DNA from: a virus
Length of the DNA: 23,251 nucleotides
Strand: one strand, 5' to 3'
IMG/VR virus record: IMGVR_UViG_3300009448_000016
Coordinates: 1 to 23,251 of that record
Part shown: piece by piece, positions 14,294-22,293 of the stretch
How positions within the stretch are numbered: the first letter of the stretch is position 1
Layout: every line of letters begins with the position of its first letter
Position numbers and translations under genes: made by a program
The notes under the pieces: model-generated
Seen by the model: the letters and a program-made list of their open reading frames with translations, nothing else
Databases searched by the model: none
What the model was told of the DNA's origin: nothing

Positions 14294-14833
14294 GTGAGCC
14301 TGCCCAGCGACGAGGAAGAGCCAAGCCGGCTCGAGAAGGTCACGCGCACGATCCACGCGAAGATCGGCGACCCGAGCGTCACCTACCTCTTTGGGCGTAA
14401 GAGCCTGAAGCTGCACGAGGGCGCTCGACGTATCTGCTACGTGCGCGACGGCGGCAACGTCGTTGCGCCGCGGCAAACGGGCGCCGAAGAGATCTTGAAC
14501 GGTCGATACCGCATCGCGATGTGCCGCACGCGCGCGGAGAATGTCGTCGCGCATCTCTACGCAGAGACCGACGGGGTTGCAGACGACTTGCTCGACGCGT
14601 TGATCGCGGCGATCTGCCAGGTCGATCCGAACCCCACGTTCAGTCGCTACAACGCGACGAGTGACGAGGCGGAAGAGGCCGGAGAGATCCTCCGTACCTA
14701 CAAATACATCGTCCCGTTCGTGCTCCGACTTCCGGTGCCGTCGTCGATCAAGCCGCTGCGCGTGATCACCGCGATCGAGCACGAGTGCGGAACGCTTCAG
14801 CCTGACGGGAGCATCACGCCGCAGCCCGACTAG
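14294..14833 (+). CDS. Tail-terminator-like protein, 179 aa
   Basis: GTG at 14294 lies 3 bases after the connector. The protein has the alpha/beta pattern of tail terminators and DUF1834/gp37-like joining proteins: an early strand (HAKIGDPSVTYLFG), a central strand with NVVAHLYAETDGVADDLLDALIAAI, and a closing strand (FVLRLPVPSS). Such proteins form a ring that stops tail tube growth and joins tail to head. Order (connector, terminator, gpG-like, sheath) agrees with contractile-tail phages. There is no diagnostic motif, so the family is tentative. Confidence 0.55.
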   Translation: MSLPSDEEEPSRLEKVTRTIHAKIGDPSVTYLFGRKSLKLHEGARRICYVRDGGNVVAPRQTGAEEILNGRYRIAMCRTRAENVVAHLYAETDGVADDLLDALIAAICQVDPNPTFSRYNATSDEAEEAGEILRTYKYIVPFVLRLPVPSSIKPLRVITAIEHECGTLQPDGSITPQPD

Positions 14834-14849
14834 CAGAAGTGAGGTTGCC

Positions 14850-15386
14850 GTGCGCTTCAAGTTCACCGGCAACTTCAAGGCGCTCAAGGCCTGGAAGGAA
14901 AAGATCGCGCAACTCCCTGAGGCGCTCGATCAGGTCAACGAGGCGCTCTGCGAAGAGGCCATAGAGCTCGTACGCGAAGGCTTCGAGCAGCAGCGTGATC
15001 CGGACGGCGTTCCGTGGATGCCGCATGCGGCGCTCACGGAAAGACTTCGACCCGGCGGACGCATCCTCGAAGACGACGGCCACCTGAAAGCCGGATGGCA
15101 TCGCCGCTTCGTGGATCGCAAAGGCTTCGGCCTCGGCAATGCGCAGAAGACCGCTGAGTGGGCGCAGAAGGGCACGGGCATCCACGGCCCACGCAAGCGT
15201 GCGATCAGACCGATCAACGGCACCGCGCTTCGTATCCCGACACCAGGCGGCGCGATTTTCCTCGGCTCTATAGCCGGCCAGCAGCCGCGCCAGATGGTGC
15301 CCGAAGGCAAGCGCCTTCCCACGCGCTGGAAGAACCGTTTCGTCGAGACCGCACAGGACGTGCTGGTCGAGATCTTCAGAGGGTAG
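14850..15386 (+). CDS. Virion morphogenesis protein (gpG/Phage_tail_S-like), 178 aa
   Basis: GTG at 14850 is preceded by GAGG at 14841-14844. The hallmark QRDPDGVPWMP (48-58) followed by GGRILEDDGHLKAGWHRRF (70-88) is the signature of the Mu gpG/P2 gpS-type tail completion family. The C-terminal part contains GTGIHGPRKRAIRPINGTAL and RQMVPEGKRLP, also usual there. The family acts in tail completion or head-tail joining. Length (about 150-180 aa) fits. In Mu the homologous gene lies nearer the portal; here it is placed just before the tail sheath. Confidence 0.85.
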   Translation: MRFKFTGNFKALKAWKEKIAQLPEALDQVNEALCEEAIELVREGFEQQRDPDGVPWMPHAALTERLRPGGRILEDDGHLKAGWHRRFVDRKGFGLGNAQKTAEWAQKGTGIHGPRKRAIRPINGTALRIPTPGGAIFLGSIAGQQPRQMVPEGKRLPTRWKNRFVETAQDVLVEIFRG

Positions 15387-15389
15387 AAA

Positions 15390-15716
15390 ATGCATCTCAC
15401 TCCAGCGAAGTGGGCGGAGAAGCTCGGCTTCATCGCGCCCGCCAATCCCAATCTGCCGCAGCAAGAGCGGCACGCGAAGTGGGAGCACGCAGCGGCTGAC
15501 CGGCTCTTCGGCTGGTCGGATCACGCGTTCCACTTCCAAGCGAAGGCGGACGTCTTCGAGATCACCGAAGAGGCCTACCGCGAAGCCCTGCGCATCGCGG
15601 CCGTGTACCCGCTCGAAGCGCCAAACCTTCAAGCGCTTCCGCCGAGTCAACTCGAGCGATTCGCCGAATTCCAGCCGCGCGCCAAGTCCGCGTCGGATGA
15701 CGAGGAGAACAGCTAA
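15390..15716 (+). CDS. Small phage protein of unknown function, 108 aa
   Basis: ATG at 15390 lies 3 bases after the morphogenesis gene and its stop shares a base with the sheath start (TAATG). The sequence has a clear protein character: RHAKWEHAAADRLFGWSDHAF, an aromatic/His-rich helix, then FEITEEAYREALRIAAVYP. The C-terminus is disordered and acidic and carries a GAGGAG ribosome binding site for the sheath. Similar EHxxADxLxGW-type small proteins occur in phages, to my recollection, but I cannot name a function. Confidence 0.75.
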   Translation: MHLTPAKWAEKLGFIAPANPNLPQQERHAKWEHAAADRLFGWSDHAFHFQAKADVFEITEEAYREALRIAAVYPLEAPNLQALPPSQLERFAEFQPRAKSASDDEENS

Positions 15717-17206
15717 TGCCTGCGATTCCCTCCGCAAAGGAGAGCGTACGCGACTTCGGCACGGGGCAGTCTCAGCCCGCGTCGATGCGCGCGGTCGTGA
15801 TCGGCGCAGCGAGCGCCGGTCCATCCAATCAGCTCAACTTCTTCGGCGACACCAACACCCTGCGTGACACGCACGGCGAGGGCCCCGGCGTCGAGCAGGT
15901 CGCCAACATCATCAGCAAGGGCGGCGGCCCCGTCGGCTTCGTGCGCCCGACGACGTCGATCGCGGCCAGTAACGGCGTGGTCACGAAGACCGGCACCGGC
16001 CCCGACATCACACTCTCCGGCTCGGCCGCGCTCGACGCGCGCATCCGTGTCGAGGTGATGCGTGGCGGCGCCCTGGGCGTCGGCGCGTTCCGTTACTGCT
16101 GCGACGGCTACGACGGCGACACCGAGTCCGAGCGCACGTACAGCGAGACGATCACGATCCCGTCGGGCGGCACGTTCGCGATGCCGGGTCTCGGTATCAC
16201 GCTAACGTTCGCGTCTGGGACGTACGTCGTCGGCGACTTCTACACGGCCGACGTCGAGTGCGCCGGCATGAACGCGGGTGACCTCGCGACGGCCTTCGCG
16301 CCGCTCGCAAGCACGCCTTCGCCATGGCGCTTCGTGTCGGTCAAGACGAGCCGCGCGAACGGAGACTCGACCGCGCACGCGACGCTCGGCGCCGCGCTCC
16401 AGGCGCAGCTCACGACCATCGCCGGCACCTCGAAGTTTCGGCGCGGCATCATCTCTGCCGATGCGGGTGAGGACAGCCACGCCGCAGCCGCGGCAGCGCT
16501 CGCGAGCACAGTCGCCACGCGTCTGATGTTCCCCTACGGCATGGTGCGTCGTGCGACCGTGAAGCCGTTCCCCGGTTTCGCGTTCCCCGTCACGCACGGC
16601 GCCGATGTGTTCGCAGCTCGAGCTGCCGCGAGCCTGCTCAGTACCGACCTCAAGCGTGTGCGCAGTGGCGCGCTCGAAGAGATCGTGAAGCTCTTTCATG
16701 ACGAGTACCGGACGCCGAGCATCCTCGACGACGTCAAGGTCTCGACGCTCCGCACCTATGAGCACCTCGCGGGCTACTACATCTCGCAGGCGCGCCTGAA
16801 GAGCCCGAGCGGCTCGGACTTCAAGCTGTGGCCGCACGGCATCGTGATGGACGTCGCGTGCGAGACGGTCAATCGCATGATGACGACGTTCATCGGCGAG
16901 GGGATGCGCGTCGGCACGGCCGTGATCAACGGCATCGAGTACCCGGGCGCGCTCGATGAGCTCGACGCGGTCGACATCGAAGAAGAGGTGAGCCAAGCGC
17001 TCATTTCTCAGCTGCTCAGCCCGGTCAACGCGAAGGGCTTCTCGGGTCACGTGTCGGATCTGCGCTTCCGCATCGATCGCACGCGCAACGTGCTCAGCAC
17101 GGGAACCATCGTCGGCTTCGTCGGCATGTTGCCGCTCGCGTACGTCGACTACATCGAAACTGCGCTCGGCTTCGTGTCCGAGCTTCCTGCCGCCGCGGCG
17201 GCGTGA
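15716..17206 (+). CDS. Contractile tail sheath protein with inserted beta domain, 496 aa
   Basis: The sheath contracts to drive the tube through the envelope. Order (just before a tube-like gene), length and the C-terminal half (LRTYEHLAGYYISQARLKSP, FRIDRTRNVLSTGTIVGFVG and a terminal beta strand) fit a DUF2586/Mu gpL-type sheath. A strong GAGGAG at 15702-15707 supports the start. Residues 86-182 form an inserted module with PDITLSG, VEVMRGGALGVGAFRY and TFASGTYVVGDFYTAD, matching the module in the capsid protein. It would decorate the tail surface. Two adjacent Cys (CC at 128-129) within the module are unusual. The sheath call is from context and pattern. Confidence 0.82.
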   Translation: MPAIPSAKESVRDFGTGQSQPASMRAVVIGAASAGPSNQLNFFGDTNTLRDTHGEGPGVEQVANIISKGGGPVGFVRPTTSIAASNGVVTKTGTGPDITLSGSAALDARIRVEVMRGGALGVGAFRYCCDGYDGDTESERTYSETITIPSGGTFAMPGLGITLTFASGTYVVGDFYTADVECAGMNAGDLATAFAPLASTPSPWRFVSVKTSRANGDSTAHATLGAALQAQLTTIAGTSKFRRGIISADAGEDSHAAAAAALASTVATRLMFPYGMVRRATVKPFPGFAFPVTHGADVFAARAAASLLSTDLKRVRSGALEEIVKLFHDEYRTPSILDDVKVSTLRTYEHLAGYYISQARLKSPSGSDFKLWPHGIVMDVACETVNRMMTTFIGEGMRVGTAVINGIEYPGALDELDAVDIEEEVSQALISQLLSPVNAKGFSGHVSDLRFRIDRTRNVLSTGTIVGFVGMLPLAYVDYIETALGFVSELPAAAAA

Positions 17207-17214
17207 GGTAGAGC

Positions 17215-17685
17215 ATGAGCGACGATATCTGCTACCCCGAGCTAGAGCGCTTCGCCTACTCGTTCCAGAACGGCGAGCTCAACCTCGGCCGTCGGATCTA
17301 CATCGGCGTCAAGAATATCTCCTTCGATCAGCCGACCGAAGAGGGCGTGATCATGGGCACCCGCGCGTGGCCGCTCATGCGCACGCAGGGCTCGATGGGC
17401 CTGGGCGAGGGCACCGTCGAGTTCAGCGAAGAGGGTGCGCGCGTCAAGCTCATCGACGCGCTCGGCAACGGCTACCGCGACAAAATATGGGGCGCGAAGT
17501 GGAAGCTGAAGGCCACCGGTCGCCCGGTCGTGACCGTCGCGTGCCATTCGTGCCGCTTGCTGAGCAACCCCATCGACCACGAAGAAGGCACCGATGGGCT
17601 CGGCGGCGAGATCACATTCTCGTTCATGTACTTCACGATCAACGGCAAGGCGCCGCACTTGGGCATGCCGTCTCCGACGCGCTGA
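17215..17685 (+). CDS. Tail tube protein, 156 aa
   Basis: ATG at 17215 has GAGGT at 17205-17209. The gene directly follows the sheath, and its length and beta-rich pattern (GRRIYIGVKNISFDQP, GTRAWPLMRTQGSMGLGEG, GEITFSFMYFTINGK) fit tail tube proteins of Mu-like and related contractile tails. The tube is the inner DNA channel built of stacked hexamers. It contains two Cys in VACHSCRLL, which is uncommon in tube proteins. The role follows mainly from the sheath-tube-chaperone-tape order. Confidence 0.78.
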   Translation: MSDDICYPELERFAYSFQNGELNLGRRIYIGVKNISFDQPTEEGVIMGTRAWPLMRTQGSMGLGEGTVEFSEEGARVKLIDALGNGYRDKIWGAKWKLKATGRPVVTVACHSCRLLSNPIDHEEGTDGLGGEITFSFMYFTINGKAPHLGMPSPTR

Positions 17686-17725
17686 TCCGACTCTCCGACC
17701 TCACCATCGCTAGAACGTAGGGCAC

Positions 17726-18070
17726 ATGGCACCGAAAAAAGAACCGAAGAAGCCGTCGGAAGAGCACGACGAGGCGCTGAAAGCACTCCGCAAGGAGCAC
17801 GGCGATATCGTCTACTTCACGAAGGGCGCCTTGCTCTTCGCGTTCCGCGCGCCGACGCAAGACGAGTACGAGAACACGCACGAGCGCATCCGCAAGGGTG
17901 ACCCGCTCGGCGTCGTGAACCGCGAGCTGTGCCAGTTGACCCAGGTCAGCGGCACGCTCGAGCAGCTCACGCAGGTGTTCGAGAAGGCACCACGTATCCC
18001 GATGGTCGTCGGTGACGAGCTTGCAGAGCTCGCCGAAGGCGGGATCGAAGTCTCCGTAAAAAAAGACTGA
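17726..18070 (+). CDS. Tail assembly chaperone, short form, 114 aa
   Basis: Lies between the tube and the tape measure, where contractile and siphophages encode the tail assembly chaperone. The product is acidic and helical with a Lys/Glu start (APKKEPKKPSEEHDEAL), a short beta part (DIVYFTKGALLFAFRAPT) and an acidic C-terminus (ELAELAEGGIEVSVKKD). It ends right after an A7 tract, which is placed so that ribosomes could slip back one base and continue into the downstream frame. The short form corresponds to lambda gpG. No family-specific motif, so the call rests on position plus the slippery site. Confidence 0.75.
   Translation: MAPKKEPKKPSEEHDEALKALRKEHGDIVYFTKGALLFAFRAPTQDEYENTHERIRKGDPLGVVNRELCQLTQVSGTLEQLTQVFEKAPRIPMVVGDELAELAEGGIEVSVKKD
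18058..18064 (+). promoter_or_regulatory. Slippery A7 heptamer for programmed -1 frameshifting
   Basis: The heptamer is A AAA AAA in the zero frame (GTA AAA AAA GAC TGA), six bases before the stop of the short chaperone. It satisfies the X-XXY-YYZ rule for -1 slippage. The next frame is then open for 64 codons without a start codon near its beginning. A run of seven A is rare in this GC-rich DNA. No pseudoknot was established by eye. Confidence 0.75.
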
Positions 18071-18258
18071 GCCTCTGGAAGCAGGTCCGCCGCCGTCCCT
18101 ACTTGCGCGCTCGAGCACTGCGAGCGTTTCGCGACGCTGACGGCAGCGACCTCGACTGGGCCGGCGCGCTGATGATCTCCGAGGCCTTCGAGGACATCGG
18201 ATTCATCCGCAGCTTCACCGAGGCCTACGCCAAGAGCATGAAGAAGCGCCGACGCTGA
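18064..18258 (+). CDS. Frameshift extension of the tail assembly chaperone (64 codons, no own start)
   Basis: After a -1 shift at the A7 tract, reading continues from 18064 as RLSLWKQVRRRPYLRARALR and on to the TGA at 18256-18258. The extension holds a basic helix, an acidic DGSDLDWAGALMISEAFEDI segment and a basic end (KSMKKRRR). Joined to the 113 shared residues it gives a protein of about 177 residues, analogous to lambda gpGT, whose extension binds the tape measure. The frame has no ATG in its first 36 codons, so normal initiation would lose most of it. The tape measure gene starts 6 bases after its stop. Confidence 0.72.
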   Translation, partial: RLSLWKQVRRRPYLRARALRAFRDADGSDLDWAGALMISEAFEDIGFIRSFTEAYAKSMKKRRR

Positions 18259-18264
18259 GCACCC

Positions 18265-20196
18265 ATGACGGATTTTGCTTCATTCGAGCTACGGCTGATC
18301 GATGCGGTCAGCCGGTCCAGCCGGAAGATCAAGCGATCCGTCGAGGGGATGCTCGGCTCGATGGGCCGCACCGGCAAGGTCGCCGAGGACGCGGACCGCG
18401 CAACGCGCGGCGCTCTCGGGCGCACGGTGCGCGCGACGCGCAAGGCCGACAAGGCCATCGTGAAGTCCGGACGCTTCCGCGACAAGAAGAGGCGGCTGCG
18501 GGAGAAGGACGGCCGCTTCGTCGGTGGCGGCGGCAAGAGCGGCGGCTTCTTCGGTGGTGGCGGCGGTGGTGGTGGCGGGCTCGGCGACCACATCAAGGGT
18601 CACCTGATCTCCGGCGCGATCATGGAGATGGGGCGCCTCGCTGTTGCTACCGCACGGGCCACCGGCGAGTACATCACGTTCAAGCAGAACGCGGACCTCG
18701 CGTTCTCGCAGCTCACCAAGCACGACGTGCCGGGCGGGAAGCTCTTCGAGCACGCAAGTCAGCTCGCGCGCCGCTACGGACTCGATCTCTTCGACACGAC
18801 GAAGCAGTACCAGAAGTTCTTGGCGCTGCAGTTCAACCCGAAGGAGATCGACAAGCTCACGAAGATGGGCGCCGACCTCCGCGTGCTCGGCAACGATGCC
18901 GAGGGCGTGCAAGGCATCTTCACCGCCCTTGGCCAGATCAAGAGCAAGGGCAAGATGCAGGCGGAGGAGATGCTGCAGCTCGCGGAGCGCGGCATCAGCG
19001 GTCAGCTGATCTGGGAGGAAGCAGGCAAGCTCCTCGGCGGCAAGAGCGTCGACGAGGTCCGCAAGATCCAGGAGCAGGGCAAGATCTCGAGCGACGTCGG
19101 CCTGCAAGCGGTCGAGAACGCCGTCAACCGCAAGCTCAATCAGGGCAAGCTCGGAGAAGCCGGAGCGCATTTCGCCGACACCACGATCAGCGGCTTCGTT
19201 GGCCGCATGAAGGCGTTCGGTCAGGACGCGGGTCTTAGCCTCGTGGACAGGCTGGTCGCTCCGCTCACGAAGGTGGCGGGCGATGCGCTCACGCGCGTCG
19301 GAAAGTTCTTGGGCAGTGCGGATGGCGCCGCAACGATCGACCGCATGGCGACGAGCATCGGCCAGTTCGCTAACCGAGCGATCGAGCTCGCTGGCGTCTT
19401 TGGGCCCGCGTTCGGCGAGAGCTTCAGCGGCGTGTGGGACAAGCTTGCTGCGGGCGGCACTGCGTTTGCGGATGCGTTCGGCAGCGACAACGCAGCCGAC
19501 AACGTCGGGCGGATCGCTCACGCGCTCGGCGAGGTCACGGCCTTGGCTGTCGGCTTTGGCGTTGCCTTCGCCGCCACAAGCGTCGCCATGGTCGAGTTCG
19601 GTGGTCGCGCGTGGGAGGTCGGAAAGACGATCGTCGCGGGCCTCACCGAGCCGCTGATGTCGCGCATCGCGGGCATCATGCTTTGGTGGGACGAGATCGC
19701 GGGGATCTGGAACACGAAGAGCTACGGCATCATCCGTAAGTCGTGGGAGATCGGCAAAGAGATTGTTTGGGGCATCGGCAAAGGTCTCTGGTCGCTCGCG
19801 ACGTGGCTGCCTGAGCAGATGATGGCGATCGTTGGCACCGCCTACGACGCTGCGAAGCAGCTCCTCGGAATCTCTTCGCCCTCGAAGCTCTTCGCGGAGC
19901 TCGGCGGCTACACGGCTGAGGGCTTCGCGCTCGGCATCGACGGCGGCTCGGGAATGGTTGGCGCTTCCACGCGCCGCATGACCGACGAAGCGATCTACGG
20001 CCCCGCCACGACCACGTTCGACGCAGGCGCCGGCGGCGACACGATCAGCGGCGGCAGCACGCTCACCTTCGCGCCGCATATCGAGGTCCACGGTGGCGGC
20101 GGCCGCGACGCCGATGACCTCGCTGTAGAAATCGAACGCATCTCGCGGCGCCAAATGGAAGCGTTCTTCAGGGAGCTCGCGCTCGAGCACGCCTAA
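18265..20196 (+). CDS. Tail tape measure protein, 643 aa
   Basis: This determines tail length and is ejected ahead of the DNA. The protein begins with basic helices (DAVSRSSRKIKRSVEGMLGS), followed by a Gly-rich hinge with nine consecutive Gly (97-105). Long helices, an Ala/Gly-rich hydrophobic region (about 420-450: VTALAVGFGVAFAATSVAM), and a characteristic tape-measure end GISSPSKLFAELGGYTAEGF (about 535) complete it. At 643 residues it predicts a medium-short contractile tail. Its stop shares one base with the next start (TAATG). The classification is secure from the GISSPSKLF-type motif, size and order; the exact subfamily is not known. Confidence 0.93.
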   Translation: MTDFASFELRLIDAVSRSSRKIKRSVEGMLGSMGRTGKVAEDADRATRGALGRTVRATRKADKAIVKSGRFRDKKRRLREKDGRFVGGGGKSGGFFGGGGGGGGGLGDHIKGHLISGAIMEMGRLAVATARATGEYITFKQNADLAFSQLTKHDVPGGKLFEHASQLARRYGLDLFDTTKQYQKFLALQFNPKEIDKLTKMGADLRVLGNDAEGVQGIFTALGQIKSKGKMQAEEMLQLAERGISGQLIWEEAGKLLGGKSVDEVRKIQEQGKISSDVGLQAVENAVNRKLNQGKLGEAGAHFADTTISGFVGRMKAFGQDAGLSLVDRLVAPLTKVAGDALTRVGKFLGSADGAATIDRMATSIGQFANRAIELAGVFGPAFGESFSGVWDKLAAGGTAFADAFGSDNAADNVGRIAHALGEVTALAVGFGVAFAATSVAMVEFGGRAWEVGKTIVAGLTEPLMSRIAGIMLWWDEIAGIWNTKSYGIIRKSWEIGKEIVWGIGKGLWSLATWLPEQMMAIVGTAYDAAKQLLGISSPSKLFAELGGYTAEGFALGIDGGSGMVGASTRRMTDEAIYGPATTTFDAGAGGDTISGGSTLTFAPHIEVHGGGGRDADDLAVEIERISRRQMEAFFRELALEHA

Positions 20197-20795
20197 TGGC
20201 CATCCCCGACTACACCAGCGTCGAAGACTGGGACATCGTCTTTCTCGGCGGTGCTCGGATGCCCGGCGTTGCAAGCGTCGAGGTCAAGGGCAAGTCGGGG
20301 CTCGACAAGCGCAAGGCCAAGGGCAGCAAGAAGGGCAGGGCCGCCGACCAGGGCGAGCCGCCGATCGAGTTCGATATCGACCTCGAGCTGCAGCCCCACG
20401 AGCTCAACGCATTTCAGGCCGCGCTGAACACGCTCCGCGCGGCGAACAAGGGCGAGACGAAGCAGCCCATCTCGATTGCGCACCCGCAGGCGGCGATGGT
20501 TGGCGTCGCGCTTGTGATGGTCGGCTCGTTCCGGCTGCCGCACCCGAAGGGCGGTAGCTCGTACCGGGCCTCGATCGAAGTGATCGAGTGGAAGGCGCCG
20601 AAAAAGCTCGCGACGAGCGCGAAGAAGCCCGCTCCGGAGAAGGACGACTTCGGCAACGAGTCGGACATCGACGCACTGATCCAAGCGCTGAGCCCAGCCA
20701 ACTTCGAGAGCGCCGAGGGGCAGTTCTCAAGCGACCCGTCGCTCTACCAAAACCAGAGCACCCCCGACCAAGCGACTCTATTTACACCGGGGTGA
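20196..20795 (+). CDS. Baseplate-proximal tail protein, 199 aa
   Basis: ATG at 20196 overlaps the tape measure stop (TAATG). The N-terminal 60 residues are beta-rich with a basic patch (KSGLDKRKAKGSKKGRA), then EFDIDLELQPHELNAFQAALN. The middle looks like a small beta domain (PISIAHPQAAMVGVALVMVG, YRASIEVIEWKAP), and the end is a disordered Lys/Asp/Ser-rich tail. Proteins in this place often connect tape measure to hub (for example Mu gp43/DNA circularisation or LysM-type proteins), but I see no LysM motif. The call is by position; the exact family is unknown. Confidence 0.6.
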   Translation: MAIPDYTSVEDWDIVFLGGARMPGVASVEVKGKSGLDKRKAKGSKKGRAADQGEPPIEFDIDLELQPHELNAFQAALNTLRAANKGETKQPISIAHPQAAMVGVALVMVGSFRLPHPKGGSSYRASIEVIEWKAPKKLATSAKKPAPEKDDFGNESDIDALIQALSPANFESAEGQFSSDPSLYQNQSTPDQATLFTPG

Positions 20796-20798
20796 TCC

Positions 20799-21452
20799 GT
20801 GATCACATGCAACGGTCACCCGGTTCTCAGTGCACGTATCACTGCGCCATTTAGCGGCGCCTGGGTAGCGTTTCTCGAGCTCGACGCGGACGAACCAATC
20901 GCCGGCGCCCTGAAGATCGAGGACGCCTCGGGCGCCCTTTTTGGCTATGCGGTGCGCAGCGGAGTCTCCGGCGGCGCATGCGCGGTGCAGGCGGTCGGTG
21001 GCCGCGGCGGATTCGCTCCGAGCGCTCCCGATGTTCCGGCGCGCTCATACCTCGGCGCGACCGCGCGCGAAGTGGTGAGCGACATTCTCGCCGCCGGCGG
21101 CGAGCGAATGAGCGGCTTGAGCTCGCCTCTATCCACGAATTTCCCTTACTGGACGCGCGCGGCTGGCCGCGCATCGGCAGCCCTCTCCGTGCTCGCTGAT
21201 CACCTCGATGCGAGGTGGCGCGTACAGCCCGACGGCCTGGTGTGGTTCGGTTCCGACTCTTGGGCGGCGCAGCCGAGCAGCTACGAGGCCGACGAGATCG
21301 ATCGTGACCACGTCGCTGGCACCGTGCAGATCGCGCCCGACACGATCGGTCTGCTTCCAGGGGTCACCTTCAACGGGGACCGCGTGGGACGTGTCGAGCA
21401 CGTGCTGGGCCGGAACGAGCCGCTCCGAACGACGTACTGGGTCGCCGAATGA
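20799..21452 (+). CDS. Baseplate hub protein (gpD/gp27-like), 217 aa
   Basis: GTG at 20799 lies 3 bases after the previous stop. The layout is hub-like: beta strands at the start (HPVLSARITAPFSGAWVAFLEL), then the ARSYLGATAREVVSDILAAGGE helix, a short beta part (FPYWTRAAGRASAALSVLADHL), and DARWRVQPDGLVWFGSDSWA, which resembles the second barrel of phage hub proteins. It is short for a hub (usually above 300 residues), so later domains may be missing or supplied by the next gene. The hub anchors the spike. The stop overlaps the next start by four bases (ATGA). Confidence 0.7.
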   Translation: MITCNGHPVLSARITAPFSGAWVAFLELDADEPIAGALKIEDASGALFGYAVRSGVSGGACAVQAVGGRGGFAPSAPDVPARSYLGATAREVVSDILAAGGERMSGLSSPLSTNFPYWTRAAGRASAALSVLADHLDARWRVQPDGLVWFGSDSWAAQPSSYEADEIDRDHVAGTVQIAPDTIGLLPGVTFNGDRVGRVEHVLGRNEPLRTTYWVAE

Positions 21453-21820
21453 CCGAGAAGACCGTCGTCTACGACATGCCGTTCACGCCGCGGGTCACGC
21501 TCACGCGCACCGCCGCGGGCGGATACCGATCCGTGATCGAGGTCACCGAGCTCAATCCTACGCGCGCGACGACCGCCGAGGAGCGCGGCGCCGGCATCGA
21601 GTCACTCAACCCGCCCACCGTGCGGATCGAGGCCTACCGCGCCGTCGGCGAAGGTCATCGCGCACTCATCGACACGAGCATTCGCGCCGTGCTCTCTGCG
21701 ATCCGCGCGACGTCACCCGATGAAACGCCGGTGCACCCGGCCGACCTACTCTCCGCCGGCTTTCGCGTCGCGCTCGGCATGCGTGGCGCGCTGCGCCTGC
21801 TCGACGACGAATCGATATAG
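21449..21820 (+). CDS. Small baseplate-region protein, 123 aa
   Basis: ATG at 21449 overlaps the hub stop (ATGA), so it is coupled. The sequence is beta-rich at the start (KTVVYDMPFTPRVTLTRTAAGG, YRSVIEVTELNP) and helical at the end (HRALIDTSIRAVLSAIRATS, LLSAGFRVALGMRGALRLLD). No motif identifies the family. Its place between hub and spike suggests a baseplate or hub-accessory protein; it could also be the missing part of a split hub. Confidence 0.65.
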   Translation: MTEKTVVYDMPFTPRVTLTRTAAGGYRSVIEVTELNPTRATTAEERGAGIESLNPPTVRIEAYRAVGEGHRALIDTSIRAVLSAIRATSPDETPVHPADLLSAGFRVALGMRGALRLLDDESI

Positions 21821-21822
21821 CC

Positions 21823-22293
21823 GTGGAACCATCGGAAGCACTGCAGCGATTCATCCGCTGGGTGATGCGTGACACGATCTACCACGGCTCGTACGTCGCC
21901 ACGGTCGAGCGCCAGCACGACAACGACACGGTCGACCTAACACCCGAGGACGAGCGGGTACGCGGCACCGGCTTATCGAATGTACCGATCCGGCACGGCA
22001 TGCCCGGCGTGCGCGTGCGCGTGCAAGTTGGCGCGAAGGTGATGCTCGAGTTCGCGTCTGGCGACCCGAAGCAGCCGTTCGCGACGTTCTGGGAATCGGG
22101 CGCGATTGAGAGCTTGAGCTTCGACGGCGGCGATAGGCCGATCGCTCGCGTAGGCGACATCGTTACCGTGTTTTGGCCGCCATCGGTCCCTGTGGTGGGC
22201 ACGATCGGCGTCCTACCGTTCACCGGCACGATGACGATCACCACGCCGGCCGTGGGCATCATCGACAGCGGCGCGCCGCGGGTGCGTGCCTGA
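21823..22293 (+). CDS. Baseplate spike protein (gpV-like) with PAAR-like end, copy 1, 156 aa
   Basis: Spikes puncture the outer membrane. The N-terminal part (ALQRFIRWVMRDTIYHGSYV, then ATVERQHDNDTVDLTP) reads like the OB-fold of gpV/Mu gp45-type spikes. Near residue 104 comes DRPIARVGDIVTV, and the end is GIIDSGAPRVRA; PxARVGD and GSPxV-type turns are features of PAAR spike-tip proteins. The GTG at 21823 lies 3 bases after the upstream stop. The next gene is a close relative with the same start and layout, so this is one of a tandem pair. PAAR assignment is pattern-based. Confidence 0.75.
   Translation: MEPSEALQRFIRWVMRDTIYHGSYVATVERQHDNDTVDLTPEDERVRGTGLSNVPIRHGMPGVRVRVQVGAKVMLEFASGDPKQPFATFWESGAIESLSFDGGDRPIARVGDIVTVFWPPSVPVVGTIGVLPFTGTMTITTPAVGIIDSGAPRVRA

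Noticed and set aside
18553-18579. Tract coding for nine glycines in the tape measure gene
   Set aside because: It uses mixed Gly codons and looks like a flexible linker rather than a repeat-expansion or phase-variation tract.
18289-20274. Long open frame on the minus strand opposite the tape measure gene (661 codons)
   Set aside because: It is exactly antisense to a well-supported tape measure gene, and its translation is rich in Arg, Ala and Asp with no recognisable domain; such frames arise from GC-biased third positions on the coding strand.
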